Below, piece after piece: positions 1 to 8,334 of a stretch of 64,000 bases of DNA (its first letter is position 1; every line of letters begins with the position of its first letter). Origin of the DNA: Streptomyces albipurpureus (GTDB lineage Bacteria > Actinomycetota > Actinomycetes > Streptomycetales > Streptomycetaceae); assembly GCF_023701525.1 (NCBI RefSeq), contig NZ_JAMQAW010000001.1:62001-126000 (forward strand). The letters run 5' to 3'. The position numbers and the translations under genes were made by a program. The notes under the pieces are model-generated. The model ran no database searches and had not been told where the DNA came from. It was given only the letters and a program-made list of their open reading frames with translations.

Positions 1-838
1 TCCCGAGCAGCTCCGCTTGGACCGGGCTGCGCTGGAGCGCTTCACCGACTGGGTCGCACAGCAGCGCGGCGACCGGCTGTCGGTGCTGTTCACTCCTTGG
101 GGGGAGGCTCTGGTGCGCTCCTGGTACCGCAGGGCGCTCAGCGAGCTCTCCCAACTGCCCCAGGTGCACCGGGTCGCGATCCAAACCAACCTCAGCTGCC
201 GAACCGACTGGCTCAAGGAAGCGGACCTCGACACGCTCGCCCTCTGGTGCACCTACCACCCGGGACAGACCCCCTACGAGCGATTCCTCAGCAAGTGCCG
301 GGAACTCGCGCGGCTCGGTGTCCGCTTCAGTGTGGGGATCGTCGGGCTTCCCGAGCATCTGGACCATGCTCGCCAACTGCGTGCCGCGCTTCCCCAGCAG
401 ATATACCTCTGGGTCAACGCGGCGGACGGACACACCTACCAGGACGCCGAAGCAGCACAGTGGACGGACCTCGATCCGCTCTTCCCCTACAGTCGGCGCC
501 CCCACTCATCGGCTGGACTGCCCTGCCGTACCGGTGAGTCGGTCATCTCCGTCGATGGCGAGGGCACGGTGCGCCGCTGTCATTTCGTCCGCGAGGAGTT
601 GGGCAATCTCTATGACGGCTCCTACCGGCGGGCGCTGGGCCCCCGCGGCTGCCCACGGGCCGTGTGCGACTGCCATATCGGCTATGTGCACCTGGAGTCG
701 CTGCCGCTCTACGACGTCTTCGCCGGCGGTGTGCTGGAGCGCATCCCGGCCGCACCCACAGGGGTACGGCAGCCACTGGCGCTCACGCTGCGGCGGCCGT
801 CGCCAGAGCGTCCCACGCCCGATACGGGCATCGGCTAG
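1..838 (+). CDS. STM4011-family radical SAM protein (5' partial)
   Basis: The reading frame is open from base 2, so the gene starts upstream of the window and the TTG at 17 is not its start. The visible part resembles the STM4011 family of radical SAM proteins, which occur with STM4012-4014 partners in an uncharacterised system. The CxxxCxxC cluster that would bind the 4Fe-4S/SAM site belongs to the missing N-terminus. A C-terminal Cys-rich stretch (RRCHFVRE, then CPRAVCDCHIGY) suggests an auxiliary metal or Fe-S site. The stop codon overlaps that of the convergent GDSL gene (shared CTAG at 835-838). The substrate is unknown. The family call comes from memory of closely similar Streptomyces sequences. 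Confidence 0.75.
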   Translation, partial: PEQLRLDRAALERFTDWVAQQRGDRLSVLFTPWGEALVRSWYRRALSELSQLPQVHRVAIQTNLSCRTDWLKEADLDTLALWCTYHPGQTPYERFLSKCRELARLGVRFSVGIVGLPEHLDHARQLRAALPQQIYLWVNAADGHTYQDAEAAQWTDLDPLFPYSRRPHSSAGLPCRTGESVISVDGEGTVRRCHFVREELGNLYDGSYRRALGPRGCPRAVCDCHIGYVHLESLPLYDVFAGGVLERIPAAPTGVRQPLALTLRRPSPERPTPDTGIG

Positions 839-1635
839 AGGGGCAGCAGATCCGGCCGCTTCGCCTCGATGCGGTCGCCCGAGCTCTCCCCGCGCAGACG
901 GCGACCGATCCAGGGCGCCAGATGCTCACGTGCCCAGTGGATGTCATCGCGCCTCACGTCCAGCGCCCTGCGCGGCGGCAGCGGCGGCCAGGGCTGGTCC
1001 GAACCACTGGACACCTCAAGCCCCAGCACCTGGGCGGCGCGCAACGCCACCCTGGCGTGGCCCTCGGGCGAGAGATGCAGCCGGTCGTTGTCCCAAGCAC
1101 GCCGGTCCTGAACCGACTTCAGCGACCACAGATCGAGCACCGGACAGTCATAGCGGTCCGCGATCGCCCGGACATGCGCGGTGTACATGGCCACCTTGCC
1201 CCGCAGATGGCGCAGAACCGGCATCGCCCGGGTGTCGAATCCGGTGGTCAGCATCACCGTGCCAACGGCGGTGGTGAGATCGGCAACCGCACGCTCCAGG
1301 CGCTCGGCCACATCGTCAGGGTCGCTACCCGGCCGGATGATGTCGTTGCCGCCAGCACAGAACGTGACCAGATCCGGTGCGAGTTCCTTGGCCCGAGGCA
1401 CTTGTTCCGCCACGATCTGGTCAAGGAGCCTGCCGCGTACGGCGAGATTGGCGTATCGAAAGGAGGGCCCCGACGCCCGGTCGGCGAGCAACACCGCAAA
1501 GCGGTCAGCCCAACCGATGAAAGCCCCACCCGGCCCCGGGTCCCCCACACCCTCGGTGAAGCTGTCGCCGATCGCCGCGTAGGACCCGTAACCCGCCATG
1601 TTCCCTGTTCCCGAATTTCCCGAACCGTCTGCCAC
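835..1635 (-). CDS. SGNH/GDSL-type hydrolase
   Basis: The N-terminus carries the block I motif GDSFTEGVGD, with the nucleophilic Ser at about residue 25. A GGND block (about residues 95-98) and a C-terminal DxxH-like region (NDRLHLSPEGH) complete an SGNH esterase/lipase fold. No signal peptide is visible, so it is probably cytoplasmic. The GTG at 1635 (weak SD AGGA) gives 266 aa. The ATG at 1599 has a better SD (AGGGAAC) and would remove 12 residues without touching the fold. The gene is convergent with the radical SAM gene. The acyl substrate cannot be told from the sequence. Confidence 0.85.
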   Translation of the reverse strand: MADGSGNSGTGNMAGYGSYAAIGDSFTEGVGDPGPGGAFIGWADRFAVLLADRASGPSFRYANLAVRGRLLDQIVAEQVPRAKELAPDLVTFCAGGNDIIRPGSDPDDVAERLERAVADLTTAVGTVMLTTGFDTRAMPVLRHLRGKVAMYTAHVRAIADRYDCPVLDLWSLKSVQDRRAWDNDRLHLSPEGHARVALRAAQVLGLEVSSGSDQPWPPLPPRRALDVRRDDIHWAREHLAPWIGRRLRGESSGDRIEAKRPDLLPL

Positions 1636-1738
1636 GAAAACTCATCCTGTCCCTACGGATGTGACCTACGCGACCGCAAGGAGGAATTGACGGCGGGTGA
1701 TCTATGCCACCAGCGAGAGCGGGACATAGGGGAATACA

Positions 1739-1780
1739 GGAAATCCCCCCGCGCCGCGGCAGCGGCCCGAGGGGATTTCC
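1739..1780 (-). terminator. Terminator of the M23 peptidase gene
   Basis: A 10-bp perfect stem (1739-1748 GGAAATCCCC with 1771-1780) and a 22-nt GC-rich loop lie about 55 bp beyond the M23 stop codon. There is no clear U-tract, as is usual in Streptomyces. It separates the peptidase from the GDSL gene. Confidence 0.6.
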
Positions 1781-1833
1781 GTATCGATCAGTGGCGCGTC
1801 AGCGGGCGCGCGGCGATCGAACGAGGCACCGCA

Positions 1834-2835
1834 TCAGAGCGAGACCCCGTGCTGACGCAGGTAGGACACCGGGTCGACGTCCGAGCCATAGCTGGGGCTG
1901 GTACGGATCTCGAAGTGGAGGTGGGGACCACTGGAGTTGCCCGTGGAGCCGACCTGTCCGATCTGCTGTCCACCGGTCACGCTCTGACCTGCGGAGACGG
2001 AGAGGGAGGACATATGGGCGTACTGCGAGTACCTGCCGTCAGCGTGCTGGATGACGACCTCGTTCCCGTACGCGCCACTCCAACCGGCGGAGACAACGGT
2101 GCCGGGTCCGACCGCGCGGACGGATGTGCCGGTGGCAGCGGCGAAGTCGATTCCGGTGTGGTAACCGCTGGACCACATGGCACCGGAGACCCGGTAGGAG
2201 GTGCTGACACCGACCGCGGAGAGCGGGCTGCTCCAGCCGGAACCGGTGGCTTCGGTGGAGGTCTGCGCGGCGGCAGCGGGGGCAGCGGCGGGCGAGCCGG
2301 TCTGCTGGGTCTCCCGGCGCTCCTCCTGCTTCGGCTTGGACTCGGCCTTGGGCTCCGCCTTGGCCTTGGGCTCCGCCTTGGCCTTGGGCTCCGCCTGAGC
2401 TGCGGGCTTGCTCTCGGCGGCCTTGGGCTCAGCGGCCTTCGGCTGGGCCGCATCGGACTTGGTGCCGATGGTGAGCTTCAGACCCGGGTGGATCAGTGAC
2501 GGGTTCTCGCCGACGGCCTCGCGGTTGTCGGCGTAGAGCTGCTCCCAGCCACCGTTGACCCGGTGCTCCTCGGCGATCTTGGACAGATAGTCGCCGGCGA
2601 CGACCCGGTAGGTGGTGGAAGTGGCCGTCTGCTGGGCCGATACCGCGGTCGGCGCGGCACTGGCCTTCACCGAGGCGGCGACGGTGGCCGACGCGGGAGC
2701 GGCCTGCTCGGCGGCGAAGGCACCCGTAGCGCCTATGAGCGGAAGGGCGATGGCGACACCACCGGTGCCGGCGGCGATAAAGCCGCGGGTGATCGTGCGG
2801 GTCTTGGTACGACGGTGCTTACCCTGTGCGGGCAT
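1834..2835 (-). CDS. Secreted LysM + M23 peptidoglycan endopeptidase
   Basis: 333 aa. A Lys/Arg-rich N-terminus and hydrophobic core ending in AFA (about residues 1-42) form a signal peptide. A LysM peptidoglycan-binding domain follows (about 75-125, YRVVAGDYLSKIAEE), then an Ala/Lys/Glu/Pro linker with EPKAKA repeats, then an M23 (LytM) domain from about residue 205. Zinc ligands are visible: H226 and D230 in HTGID, and H305/H307 in HLHFE. It should cut peptide cross-links in the cell wall outside the membrane. The ATG at 2835 is preceded by GGAGAGG. The leader contains a ydaO-type c-di-AMP riboswitch, so expression is probably tied to c-di-AMP, osmotic state or germination, as for Rpf-type hydrolases. 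Confidence 0.92.
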   Translation of the reverse strand: MPAQGKHRRTKTRTITRGFIAAGTGGVAIALPLIGATGAFAAEQAAPASATVAASVKASAAPTAVSAQQTATSTTYRVVAGDYLSKIAEEHRVNGGWEQLYADNREAVGENPSLIHPGLKLTIGTKSDAAQPKAAEPKAAESKPAAQAEPKAKAEPKAKAEPKAESKPKQEERRETQQTGSPAAAPAAAAQTSTEATGSGWSSPLSAVGVSTSYRVSGAMWSSGYHTGIDFAAATGTSVRAVGPGTVVSAGWSGAYGNEVVIQHADGRYSQYAHMSSLSVSAGQSVTGGQQIGQVGSTGNSSGPHLHFEIRTSPSYGSDVDPVSYLRQHGVSL

Positions 2836-2850
2836 GACGCATTTCCTCTC

Positions 2851-3020
2851 CGGCGCCTACGAGGTGAGCTGTCGGGTTCGGACTGGAGATGCCCGGTCGC
2901 GGAACTGCACGACTTCACCCCGAGCCGTCCAGAACTCTGGATCGGCGTACTACCTGGGTCCCCCGCTCCTGCCACGCGTGGATGTAGGTGAATTCCGGTC
3001 GGCGGCAGGATTAGGCGATC
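2851..3020 (-). promoter_or_regulatory. ydaO/yuaA (c-di-AMP) riboswitch
   Basis: On the minus strand the leader of the M23 gene contains the conserved blocks of the actinobacterial ydaO riboswitch in order: CAGGAGCGGGGGACCCA, then CGGGGTGAAG, then GGGCATCTCC, then CCGAACCCGACAGCTCACC, ending about 15 nt before the start codon. Variable hairpins lie between them. The element binds c-di-AMP and usually turns off expression of wall hydrolases. The boundaries are approximate. Confidence 0.9.
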
Positions 3021-3433
3021 CGTCCGGAGTGCCGTGACGTTAATCGAGGCCTCATCACGGGAACAAGCCGCACCTATTTCTGATCAATGAAGAAAATGAT
3101 TCTCCGGGGAATTTCCCGTCACCCTCCGTGGAAGGCCATCGCCCAACTCCCCTTCCCGCCGGAGAATCGGTTCCCGTATAACCGGCACACACGGTCACGA
3201 ATATGATCCCGCTCACGGGTCGCCGCCCGGTCGAGCAACAGACAGGACAGGGGGCAACCAATCGTCCAATTCGGACAGAAGCCCTCAATTCACTTAATGG
3301 CGACTATGCGGCGGAATAAATGGCTCCATGGAGAGTGCGCACAAGATGATCGTCTGACGAATCGATGTCGTATCGTCGAGAACACGCCATCGTCGGCGAG
3401 CGGCGCCGACGGCAGTGACCCTCAGGAGCCTCC
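3021..3433. other. Intergenic region between divergent M23 and phosphatase genes
   Basis: About 410 bp, noticeably more AT-rich than its surroundings around 3065-3350. It must contain the divergent promoters for the riboswitch-led M23 gene and the phosphatase gene. I could not assign convincing -10/-35 boxes, and no small reading frame with a ribosome binding site was seen. Confidence 0.5.
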
Positions 3434-4246
3434 GTGACGCAGCAGCTGCCGCAGGTCCCGTCGATCGAGCCCGAGCTGGCCGGGGTGCGAAACTTCCGGG
3501 ATGTGGGCGGTCTGCCGACCGTGGACGGACGCCGGGTGCGGCACGGGCGGCTCTACCGCAGCGGTCATCTGGCCCACGCGACGGAAAGCGATGCCGCGTT
3601 CCTCTCCTCGCTCGGCCTGCACACGATCTTTGACTTCCGCAATACGACGGACACGATGCTGGACGGCCCCGACATCCCGTTGCCAGGGGTACGGAACCTC
3701 AATCTGCCGCTCAGCGACGCCGCGGACGGGGTCGAGTTCTGGGAGATGGTCCGTGGCGGCAGCATCGAGCAGTTGCGGGGCATCCTGGCCGACGGCAAAG
3801 CCGTGGCACAGATGTCGGAGACCTATCGGATGATCATCACCGGGCGCACCGTCGAGCACAGCAGGGTGCTCCACGCGCTCGCTGAGGACAGCGTCCCCGC
3901 GCTGATGCACTGTGCGGCCGGCAAGGACCGGGCGGGGCTCTCCATAGCCGTGTCGCTGCTGGCGATCGGTGTGGAGCAGGAGGCCATCGAGGCGGACTAC
4001 CTCAAGTCGAACGATCCACACCGCCGCTATCTGGTGCGACGCAGCGATGAGTCTCCGGCCGGTATGTCCCCCGAGGTGATGGAGCTGCTCAGCCCGCTCT
4101 TCGACGCGCGTCTGGAGTATCTCCACTCCGCCTTCGATGCGATCGAGCGCACCTGGGGAACCACGGAGCGCTACTTGACGGAAGGGCTGAAGCTCGGCCC
4201 GGAGACCCGTGAGCGCCTGCGCTCTCAGCTACTCGACGAGTCCTGA
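3434..4246 (+). CDS. CX5R protein-tyrosine/lipid-type phosphatase
   Basis: 270 aa; GTG start with AGGAG 6-10 bases upstream. The N-terminus has the NFRDVGG block (residues 20-26) typical of the PtpB/DSP-like bacterial phosphatases. The P-loop is HCAAGKDRAG with nucleophile C160 and R166. The Lys and Asp inside the loop are the signature of family members that act on phosphoinositides as well as phosphotyrosine. The C-terminal half is helical. No signal peptide or membrane segment is present. The gene stands alone, so its physiological substrate cannot be read from context. Confidence 0.88.
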   Translation: MTQQLPQVPSIEPELAGVRNFRDVGGLPTVDGRRVRHGRLYRSGHLAHATESDAAFLSSLGLHTIFDFRNTTDTMLDGPDIPLPGVRNLNLPLSDAADGVEFWEMVRGGSIEQLRGILADGKAVAQMSETYRMIITGRTVEHSRVLHALAEDSVPALMHCAAGKDRAGLSIAVSLLAIGVEQEAIEADYLKSNDPHRRYLVRRSDESPAGMSPEVMELLSPLFDARLEYLHSAFDAIERTWGTTERYLTEGLKLGPETRERLRSQLLDES

Positions 4247-4722
4247 GGGAACGCGCGGGTTCGCGTCCGGCGCACGGGCGCCGGACGAGGGCCGGACGAG
4301 GGCCGAAATCGCCTGAAGGGTGGGGAGCGGTCCCGGGGCCTCGGAAGACCAGGGCCGGGACTCCTCCACCCGGCCCGGGAGACCAGAGCGGCCGGGAGGC
4401 GAGGCCGGGACGCCCGCACCGGCTTGGAGGCAGTTCCACCGACCGGGGCAGCACGGTCCGGCGTTGTGACCGGGCAGCCGACCGAGCGCGTCTCGGCGGC
4501 CAAGAAGCAGATCTGTGTGACCCACGAGTGCGGGGCAGGCGGCGGGTCGCACGGTTACGGGCCCGTGGCGGCGCCCACAGGGCGGGAGCAGGGATGGAGC
4601 AGGGCAGGTCTCAGGTCCCGGGCGGAGGGATCGAGCCCGCCCCGGGCAGGTCTATCCGAACCGCCCAAGCCGCCCGAACCGCGTCGGAGGCCGGGCGCCG
4701 TTCCCCCACGGACGCCCAGCGG
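4247..4722. other. Intergenic region with short GC-rich repeats
   Basis: About 475 bp between convergent genes. It contains a short tandem duplication of GAGGGCCGGAC near 4275-4305 and generally very GC-rich sequence. No reading frame here has both Streptomyces codon bias and a ribosome binding site, and no terminator stem stands out. Confidence 0.4.
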
Positions 4723-4920
4723 TTACTTGGCGCCCATCTCGAACAGCAGATAGAGGAATCCCGCGAACACATGGCCCGCGATCAGATAGGCGAACAGGCG
4801 GACCCAGATGCCCCGGGGGAACTTTCCGTTCTCCTTGCCCTCCCGCTTGCCCTTGGAGTCGGACGCGGCGGGGCTCTCCGGGACGACGGCGTTCTCGGGT
4901 GCGACGGGGTTCTCAGACAT
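4723..4920 (-). CDS. Small single-pass membrane protein (DUF6126-like)
   Basis: 65 aa. The first 35 residues are polar and charged. Residues about 38-62 form one hydrophobic helix (WVRLFAYLIAGHVFAGFLYLLF) closed by EMGAK. The ATG has GAGAGGACC upstream. The sequence matches my memory of the DUF6126 family, found next to XRE-cupin regulators beside hopanoid clusters (SCO6771 position). It is probably co-transcribed with the regulator 65 bp upstream. The function is unknown; a membrane partner of the regulator or of the hopanoid system is a guess. Confidence 0.75.
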   Translation of the reverse strand: MSENPVAPENAVVPESPAASDSKGKREGKENGKFPRGIWVRLFAYLIAGHVFAGFLYLLFEMGAK

Positions 4921-4985
4921 TGCGGTCCTCTCTGGTCCCGGCCTGGTGCCGGTCTTGCCTACGGGCGAGTGCGCGCTCGGAGGGA

Positions 4986-5606
4986 TCAGACGTGCGGATA
5001 GAGGTCGGGGCTCTGGAGCAGGGTGTGCACAAAGAGCATTTCGGCGCCCTCCCGGGTGGCCGCGGCGATGCGGTGGGGGGTCAGCGACTCATAGTGCGCG
5101 CTGTCCCCGGGCCCCAACTCGTGCAGGGCCTCCCCCAGGGTGAGCCTCAGCCGACCGTCGAGGACGTAGAGCCACTCCTCACCGGGATGCACCCGGACCA
5201 GCTCGCCCTGCGCCCCGTAGGGGACGACCAGCCGCAGCGGCTGCATCGCGCGCCCCGGCGTACCGACCTGGTGGTAGGTCCACCCGTCGGCGACCGAGGG
5301 CTCACGGCTGCCGGACCGGATGATGGGATCGCGCTCGGGCGAGAGCTCGCCGAGCAGCTCACCGATTGTCGTACCGTAGATGCGTGCGAGGGAGAGCAGC
5401 ATCGGCAGCGACGGCTGTCGACGGCCGGTCTCCAGTCGGGAGAGGTGCGCGGGTGACAGGCCAGCGCGCTGGGCGGCGGCCTCCAGGGTGAGCCCGCGCC
5501 TACGGCGCAGGTCACGCAGCCGGGGGGCGACATCCGGTAGCTCGACCGTCGACTCTCCGACCGGAGTTCTGAGGTCCGGGGGGTGGCCCCCGGGAGGACT
5601 CTGCAT
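4986..5606 (-). CDS. XRE-family regulator with C-terminal cupin domain
   Basis: 206 aa. An HTH_3/XRE DNA-binding domain occupies about residues 25-82 (LRDLRRRRGLTLEAAAQRAGLSPAHLSRLE), followed by a cupin_2 barrel at about 125-195 (HPGEEWLYVLDGRLRL). The ATG at 5606 has no Shine-Dalgarno sequence and may be read leaderless. Its promoter region carries the perfect double palindrome at 5628-5660, so autoregulation is likely. It occupies the SCO6770 position next to hpnO and may control the hopanoid genes or the small membrane protein. The cupin ligand is unknown. Confidence 0.85.
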   Translation of the reverse strand: MQSPPGGHPPDLRTPVGESTVELPDVAPRLRDLRRRRGLTLEAAAQRAGLSPAHLSRLETGRRQPSLPMLLSLARIYGTTIGELLGELSPERDPIIRSGSREPSVADGWTYHQVGTPGRAMQPLRLVVPYGAQGELVRVHPGEEWLYVLDGRLRLTLGEALHELGPGDSAHYESLTPHRIAAATREGAEMLFVHTLLQSPDLYPHV

Positions 5607-5627
5607 AGATCTATTGCGCCAGGAAAG

Positions 5628-5660
5628 TGCCTCTGAGGCAAGTTTCTTGCCTCAGAGGCA
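5628..5660 (-). promoter_or_regulatory. Double palindrome operator of the XRE-cupin gene
   Basis: A perfect 15-bp inverted repeat with a 3-base spacer (5628-5642 / 5646-5660). Each arm contains its own palindrome GCCTCWGAGGC, centred at 5634 and 5654, exactly 20 bp apart, so two regulator dimers could bind on the same DNA face. A TTGCCT in the proximal arm is placed like a -35 element for a leaderless start at 5606. Confidence 0.75.
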
Positions 5661-5686
5661 AAATTGCAGCTCGGGGCGGGTACAGG

Positions 5687-7108
5687 TCAGCGGTTGGCCA
5701 GGGCCTGTTTGACGAGGGTCCTACCGAAGTCCCACATCAGGCCGCCGCTGGCATGGGCGTCGTCCATGACCGAGGTAAAGGCCGTGAGGAATCGGTCCAC
5801 CTCCCTTTCACCGATGGTCAGTGGCGGAATCAGCTTGATCACTTCCAGCCGGTCCCCCGAGACCTGGGTGAGAATCCGGTGCCGCTCCAGCAGCGGCACC
5901 ACGACCATCTGGGCGAAGAGGCCCTTTCGGGCGGCCTGGAGCATGGCCCAGCGACTGCGCAGACCCAGCGATTCCGGCCGCCCGAACTCGATCCCGATCA
6001 TCAGTCCACGCCCCCGCACCTCGCGGAGGAACTCATAGCGGTCGACGAGCGCGGCCAGCCGGGTGCGCAGCAGATCGCCGGTGACCCGGGCATTGGCGAC
6101 GAGTTGTTCGTCCTCGATCACCGAGAGGACCGCGAGTCCGGCAGCCATGGCCTGGGCGTTGGAGCCGAAGCTCGCCGAGTGCACCAGGACCCGGTCCATG
6201 GACGAGTAGACCTTCTTGAAGATCCAGTCCTTGCCGATGGTCGCCCCGACGGGCACATAGCCGCCGGAGAGCGCCTTCGCCACACACACCAGATCGGGCT
6301 CCACCCCTTCTTCGTGGTCGTAGGCGTAGAAGTCCCCCGTTCGCCCCAGACCGGTCTGCACCTCATCGGCGATCAGCAGGGCCCTGTGCCGGTGCAGCAG
6401 TTGCTGTGCGGCGCGCAGAAACCCGGGCGGAGCCTCGTGCACCCCCTTGCCCTGGATCGGCTCCACCACCAGGGCGGCCACATCGCCCCTCCGCAGCTCG
6501 CGCTCCAGCGCGTCGAGGTCGCCGAGGGCGATGGCGGTGTCCGGCAGCAGCGGCGCGAATCCCTTACGGAAGCCGGATTCGCCATTGACCGAGAGGGAGC
6601 CCGTGGTGAGCCCGTGGAAGGCGTGGTCGCAGTAGAGGACCCTGGGGCGCCCGGTGGCGTAGCGGGCGAACTTCAACGCGGTCTCGACCGCTTCCGTACC
6701 GCTGTTGCCGAAGAACACCCGGTCCAGATGGGGACTGTGGCTCAGGAGCTTTTCGGCGAGCAGTCCGGGCAGTGGCTGGCAGTCAAAACGGGTGAGGTCG
6801 GCCAGCGACGCGTCGAGAACGTCGTGCAACGCCTTGCGGACGACCCGATGGTGGCGGCCGACTCCCATCACGCCGAAGCCCGCGAGCATATCGAGGTAGT
6901 CCTGGCCTTCGGCATCCCAGAAGTAGGCGCCTTCGGCCCGCTCATAGACCTTGTCGAAGCCGATGGTCCGGAGCATCCGCGGCAGTTGGTGGTTGAGGTT
7001 GCGGGAGTGCAGTTCATAGCGCTCGGCCGCTCGTTCGGCGAGCAGGGCGGTGAGATCGAAGCCCCCGACGGGGCGGGGCCCGGTTGTCCCGGACAGCTGA
7101 TCGGTCAT
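5687..7108 (-). CDS. hpnO: Hopanoid aminotransferase (aminobacteriohopanetriol formation)
   Basis: 473 aa from the ATG at 7108, which has GGAGAG upstream; in-frame starts further up have none. This is a class III PLP-dependent aminotransferase: GNSGTEAVETALK (phosphate-binding loop), the D-to-cofactor motif ADEVQTGLGRTG, and the Schiff-base Lys in VAKALSGGYVPVGA. In other bacteria HpnO converts ribosylhopane to 35-aminobacteriohopanetriol. Position at the 3' end of the hopanoid set (SCO6769 equivalent) supports this. It is separated from hpnH by 198 bp with a strong hairpin, so expression may be partly uncoupled. Confidence 0.88.
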   Translation of the reverse strand: MTDQLSGTTGPRPVGGFDLTALLAERAAERYELHSRNLNHQLPRMLRTIGFDKVYERAEGAYFWDAEGQDYLDMLAGFGVMGVGRHHRVVRKALHDVLDASLADLTRFDCQPLPGLLAEKLLSHSPHLDRVFFGNSGTEAVETALKFARYATGRPRVLYCDHAFHGLTTGSLSVNGESGFRKGFAPLLPDTAIALGDLDALERELRRGDVAALVVEPIQGKGVHEAPPGFLRAAQQLLHRHRALLIADEVQTGLGRTGDFYAYDHEEGVEPDLVCVAKALSGGYVPVGATIGKDWIFKKVYSSMDRVLVHSASFGSNAQAMAAGLAVLSVIEDEQLVANARVTGDLLRTRLAALVDRYEFLREVRGRGLMIGIEFGRPESLGLRSRWAMLQAARKGLFAQMVVVPLLERHRILTQVSGDRLEVIKLIPPLTIGEREVDRFLTAFTSVMDDAHASGGLMWDFGRTLVKQALANR

Positions 7109-7251
7109 TGCTCGGCTCTCCCTGAGCTCACGAGTCGGGGCTTGCCAGTTCGGGAGGCCCCCACACAAGCGCCAGGGCCCGTCGTCGCCGGCCGGGCTGC
7201 CCCCTGTCGAGACGGGCGGAGGAGGGGATGGGGACAGCCCCGCACCGCAGG

Positions 7252-7294
7252 GGTGAGCAGCGGCACCGGGTAGTTCGTGCTGTCGCTGCTCACC
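7252..7294 (-). terminator. Hairpin between hpnH and hpnO
   Basis: An 11-bp perfect stem (7252-7262 GGTGAGCAGCG with 7284-7294) and a 21-nt loop begin 13 bases after the hpnH stop. It could be a terminator or attenuator that lowers hpnO expression. There is no U-tract. Confidence 0.5.
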
Positions 7295-7306
7295 TCGGTC
7301 ATGCGG

Positions 7307-8329
7307 CTATCCGCGGCTTCCCGACATCGTTTCGCGGGCCGCCCGGAGGGATTCCTTGAGGGAGCCCATGGTGGCGAGGACCGCGGTGGGTTCATAGCCG
7401 CAGTGGGCCATGCAGTTGGCGCAGCGGGGGTCCTTTCCGCGGCCGTACTTGTTCCAGTCCGTTTCCTCGATGAGTTGGCGATAGGTGGGGACGTACCCGT
7501 CGCTCATCAGATAGCAGGGCCGCTGCCAGCCGAAGAGCGAGTAGTTGGGAATGGCCCAGGCCGTGCAGGAGAAGTCGACCTTGCCTTCGAGGAAGTCGAG
7601 GAAGAGCGGCGAGTGGTTGAGCCGCCAGCGCCGTCGGTTGCCGCCGGCGAAGGACTTCTTGAACAGCTCGCGAGTCTGCTCCACACCGAGGAAGTGTTCC
7701 TGGTCGGGCGCCTTCTCATAGGCGTAGGCGGGCGAGATCATCATCTCGTCGACCTGGAGGTCGTCATTGAGGTAGTCCAGTACCTCGATGATGGTCTGCG
7801 GGGTGTCGGTGTTGAAGAAGGTCGAGTTGGTGGTGACCCGGAAGCCGCGCTTCTTGGCCTCCTTGATCGCCGCCACCGCCTCATCGAACACACCCTCCTT
7901 GGCGACCGATTCATCGTGCCGCTCCCGCAGTCCATCGATATGGACGGCGAAGGCGAAGTAGCGGGAGGGGGTGAACTTCTCGATCTTCTTGCGCAGCAGC
8001 ATGGCGTTGGTGCAGAGGAAGACGTATTTCTTCCTCTGCACCAACTGGCGCACGATCTCATCGATCTGAGGGTGCATCAGTGGCTCGCCGCCTGCGATGG
8101 AGACCATGGGTGCGCCTGATTCCAGCACCGCCCCGACTGCCTGTGCGACCGGCATCCGCTGCTTCAGCACCCCGGCGGGGTGCTGGATCTTTCCACAGCC
8201 TTCGCATGCGAGGTTGCAGGCGAAGAGCGGCTCCAGTTCGACGATGAGCGGAAACTTCTCCCGCTTGCGGAGCTTCTGTTCAAAAAGGTAGGTCCCGACG
8301 CGGATGGTCTGACGGAGCGGCATGGCCAT
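7307..8329 (-). CDS. hpnH: Adenosyl-hopene transferase, radical SAM
   Basis: 340 aa. The radical SAM cluster is C38, C42, C45 (CNLACEGC), followed by the SAM-binding GGEPL. A C-terminal CANCMAHCGYEP matches the DUF3463 region of HpnH. The enzyme joins the 5'-deoxyadenosyl radical to hopene (diploptene), giving adenosylhopane, the first step of C35 side-chain extension. The ATG has GGAGGTGAG 7-8 bases upstream. Only 5 bases separate it from the hpnG stop, so it is in the same operon. Confidence 0.95.
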   Translation of the reverse strand: MAMPLRQTIRVGTYLFEQKLRKREKFPLIVELEPLFACNLACEGCGKIQHPAGVLKQRMPVAQAVGAVLESGAPMVSIAGGEPLMHPQIDEIVRQLVQRKKYVFLCTNAMLLRKKIEKFTPSRYFAFAVHIDGLRERHDESVAKEGVFDEAVAAIKEAKKRGFRVTTNSTFFNTDTPQTIIEVLDYLNDDLQVDEMMISPAYAYEKAPDQEHFLGVEQTRELFKKSFAGGNRRRWRLNHSPLFLDFLEGKVDFSCTAWAIPNYSLFGWQRPCYLMSDGYVPTYRQLIEETDWNKYGRGKDPRCANCMAHCGYEPTAVLATMGSLKESLRAARETMSGSRG

Positions 8330-8334
8330 CTAGC

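Noticed and set aside
4247..4722. Possible gene in the GC-rich gap
   Set aside because: Frames are open on several strands at once with no codon bias difference and no ribosome site.
5627..7273. A 548-codon open frame on the plus strand opposite hpnO
   Set aside because: It mirrors the codon structure of hpnO, has no ribosome site, and its translation is low-complexity. High-GC antisense frames like this occur opposite most genes here.
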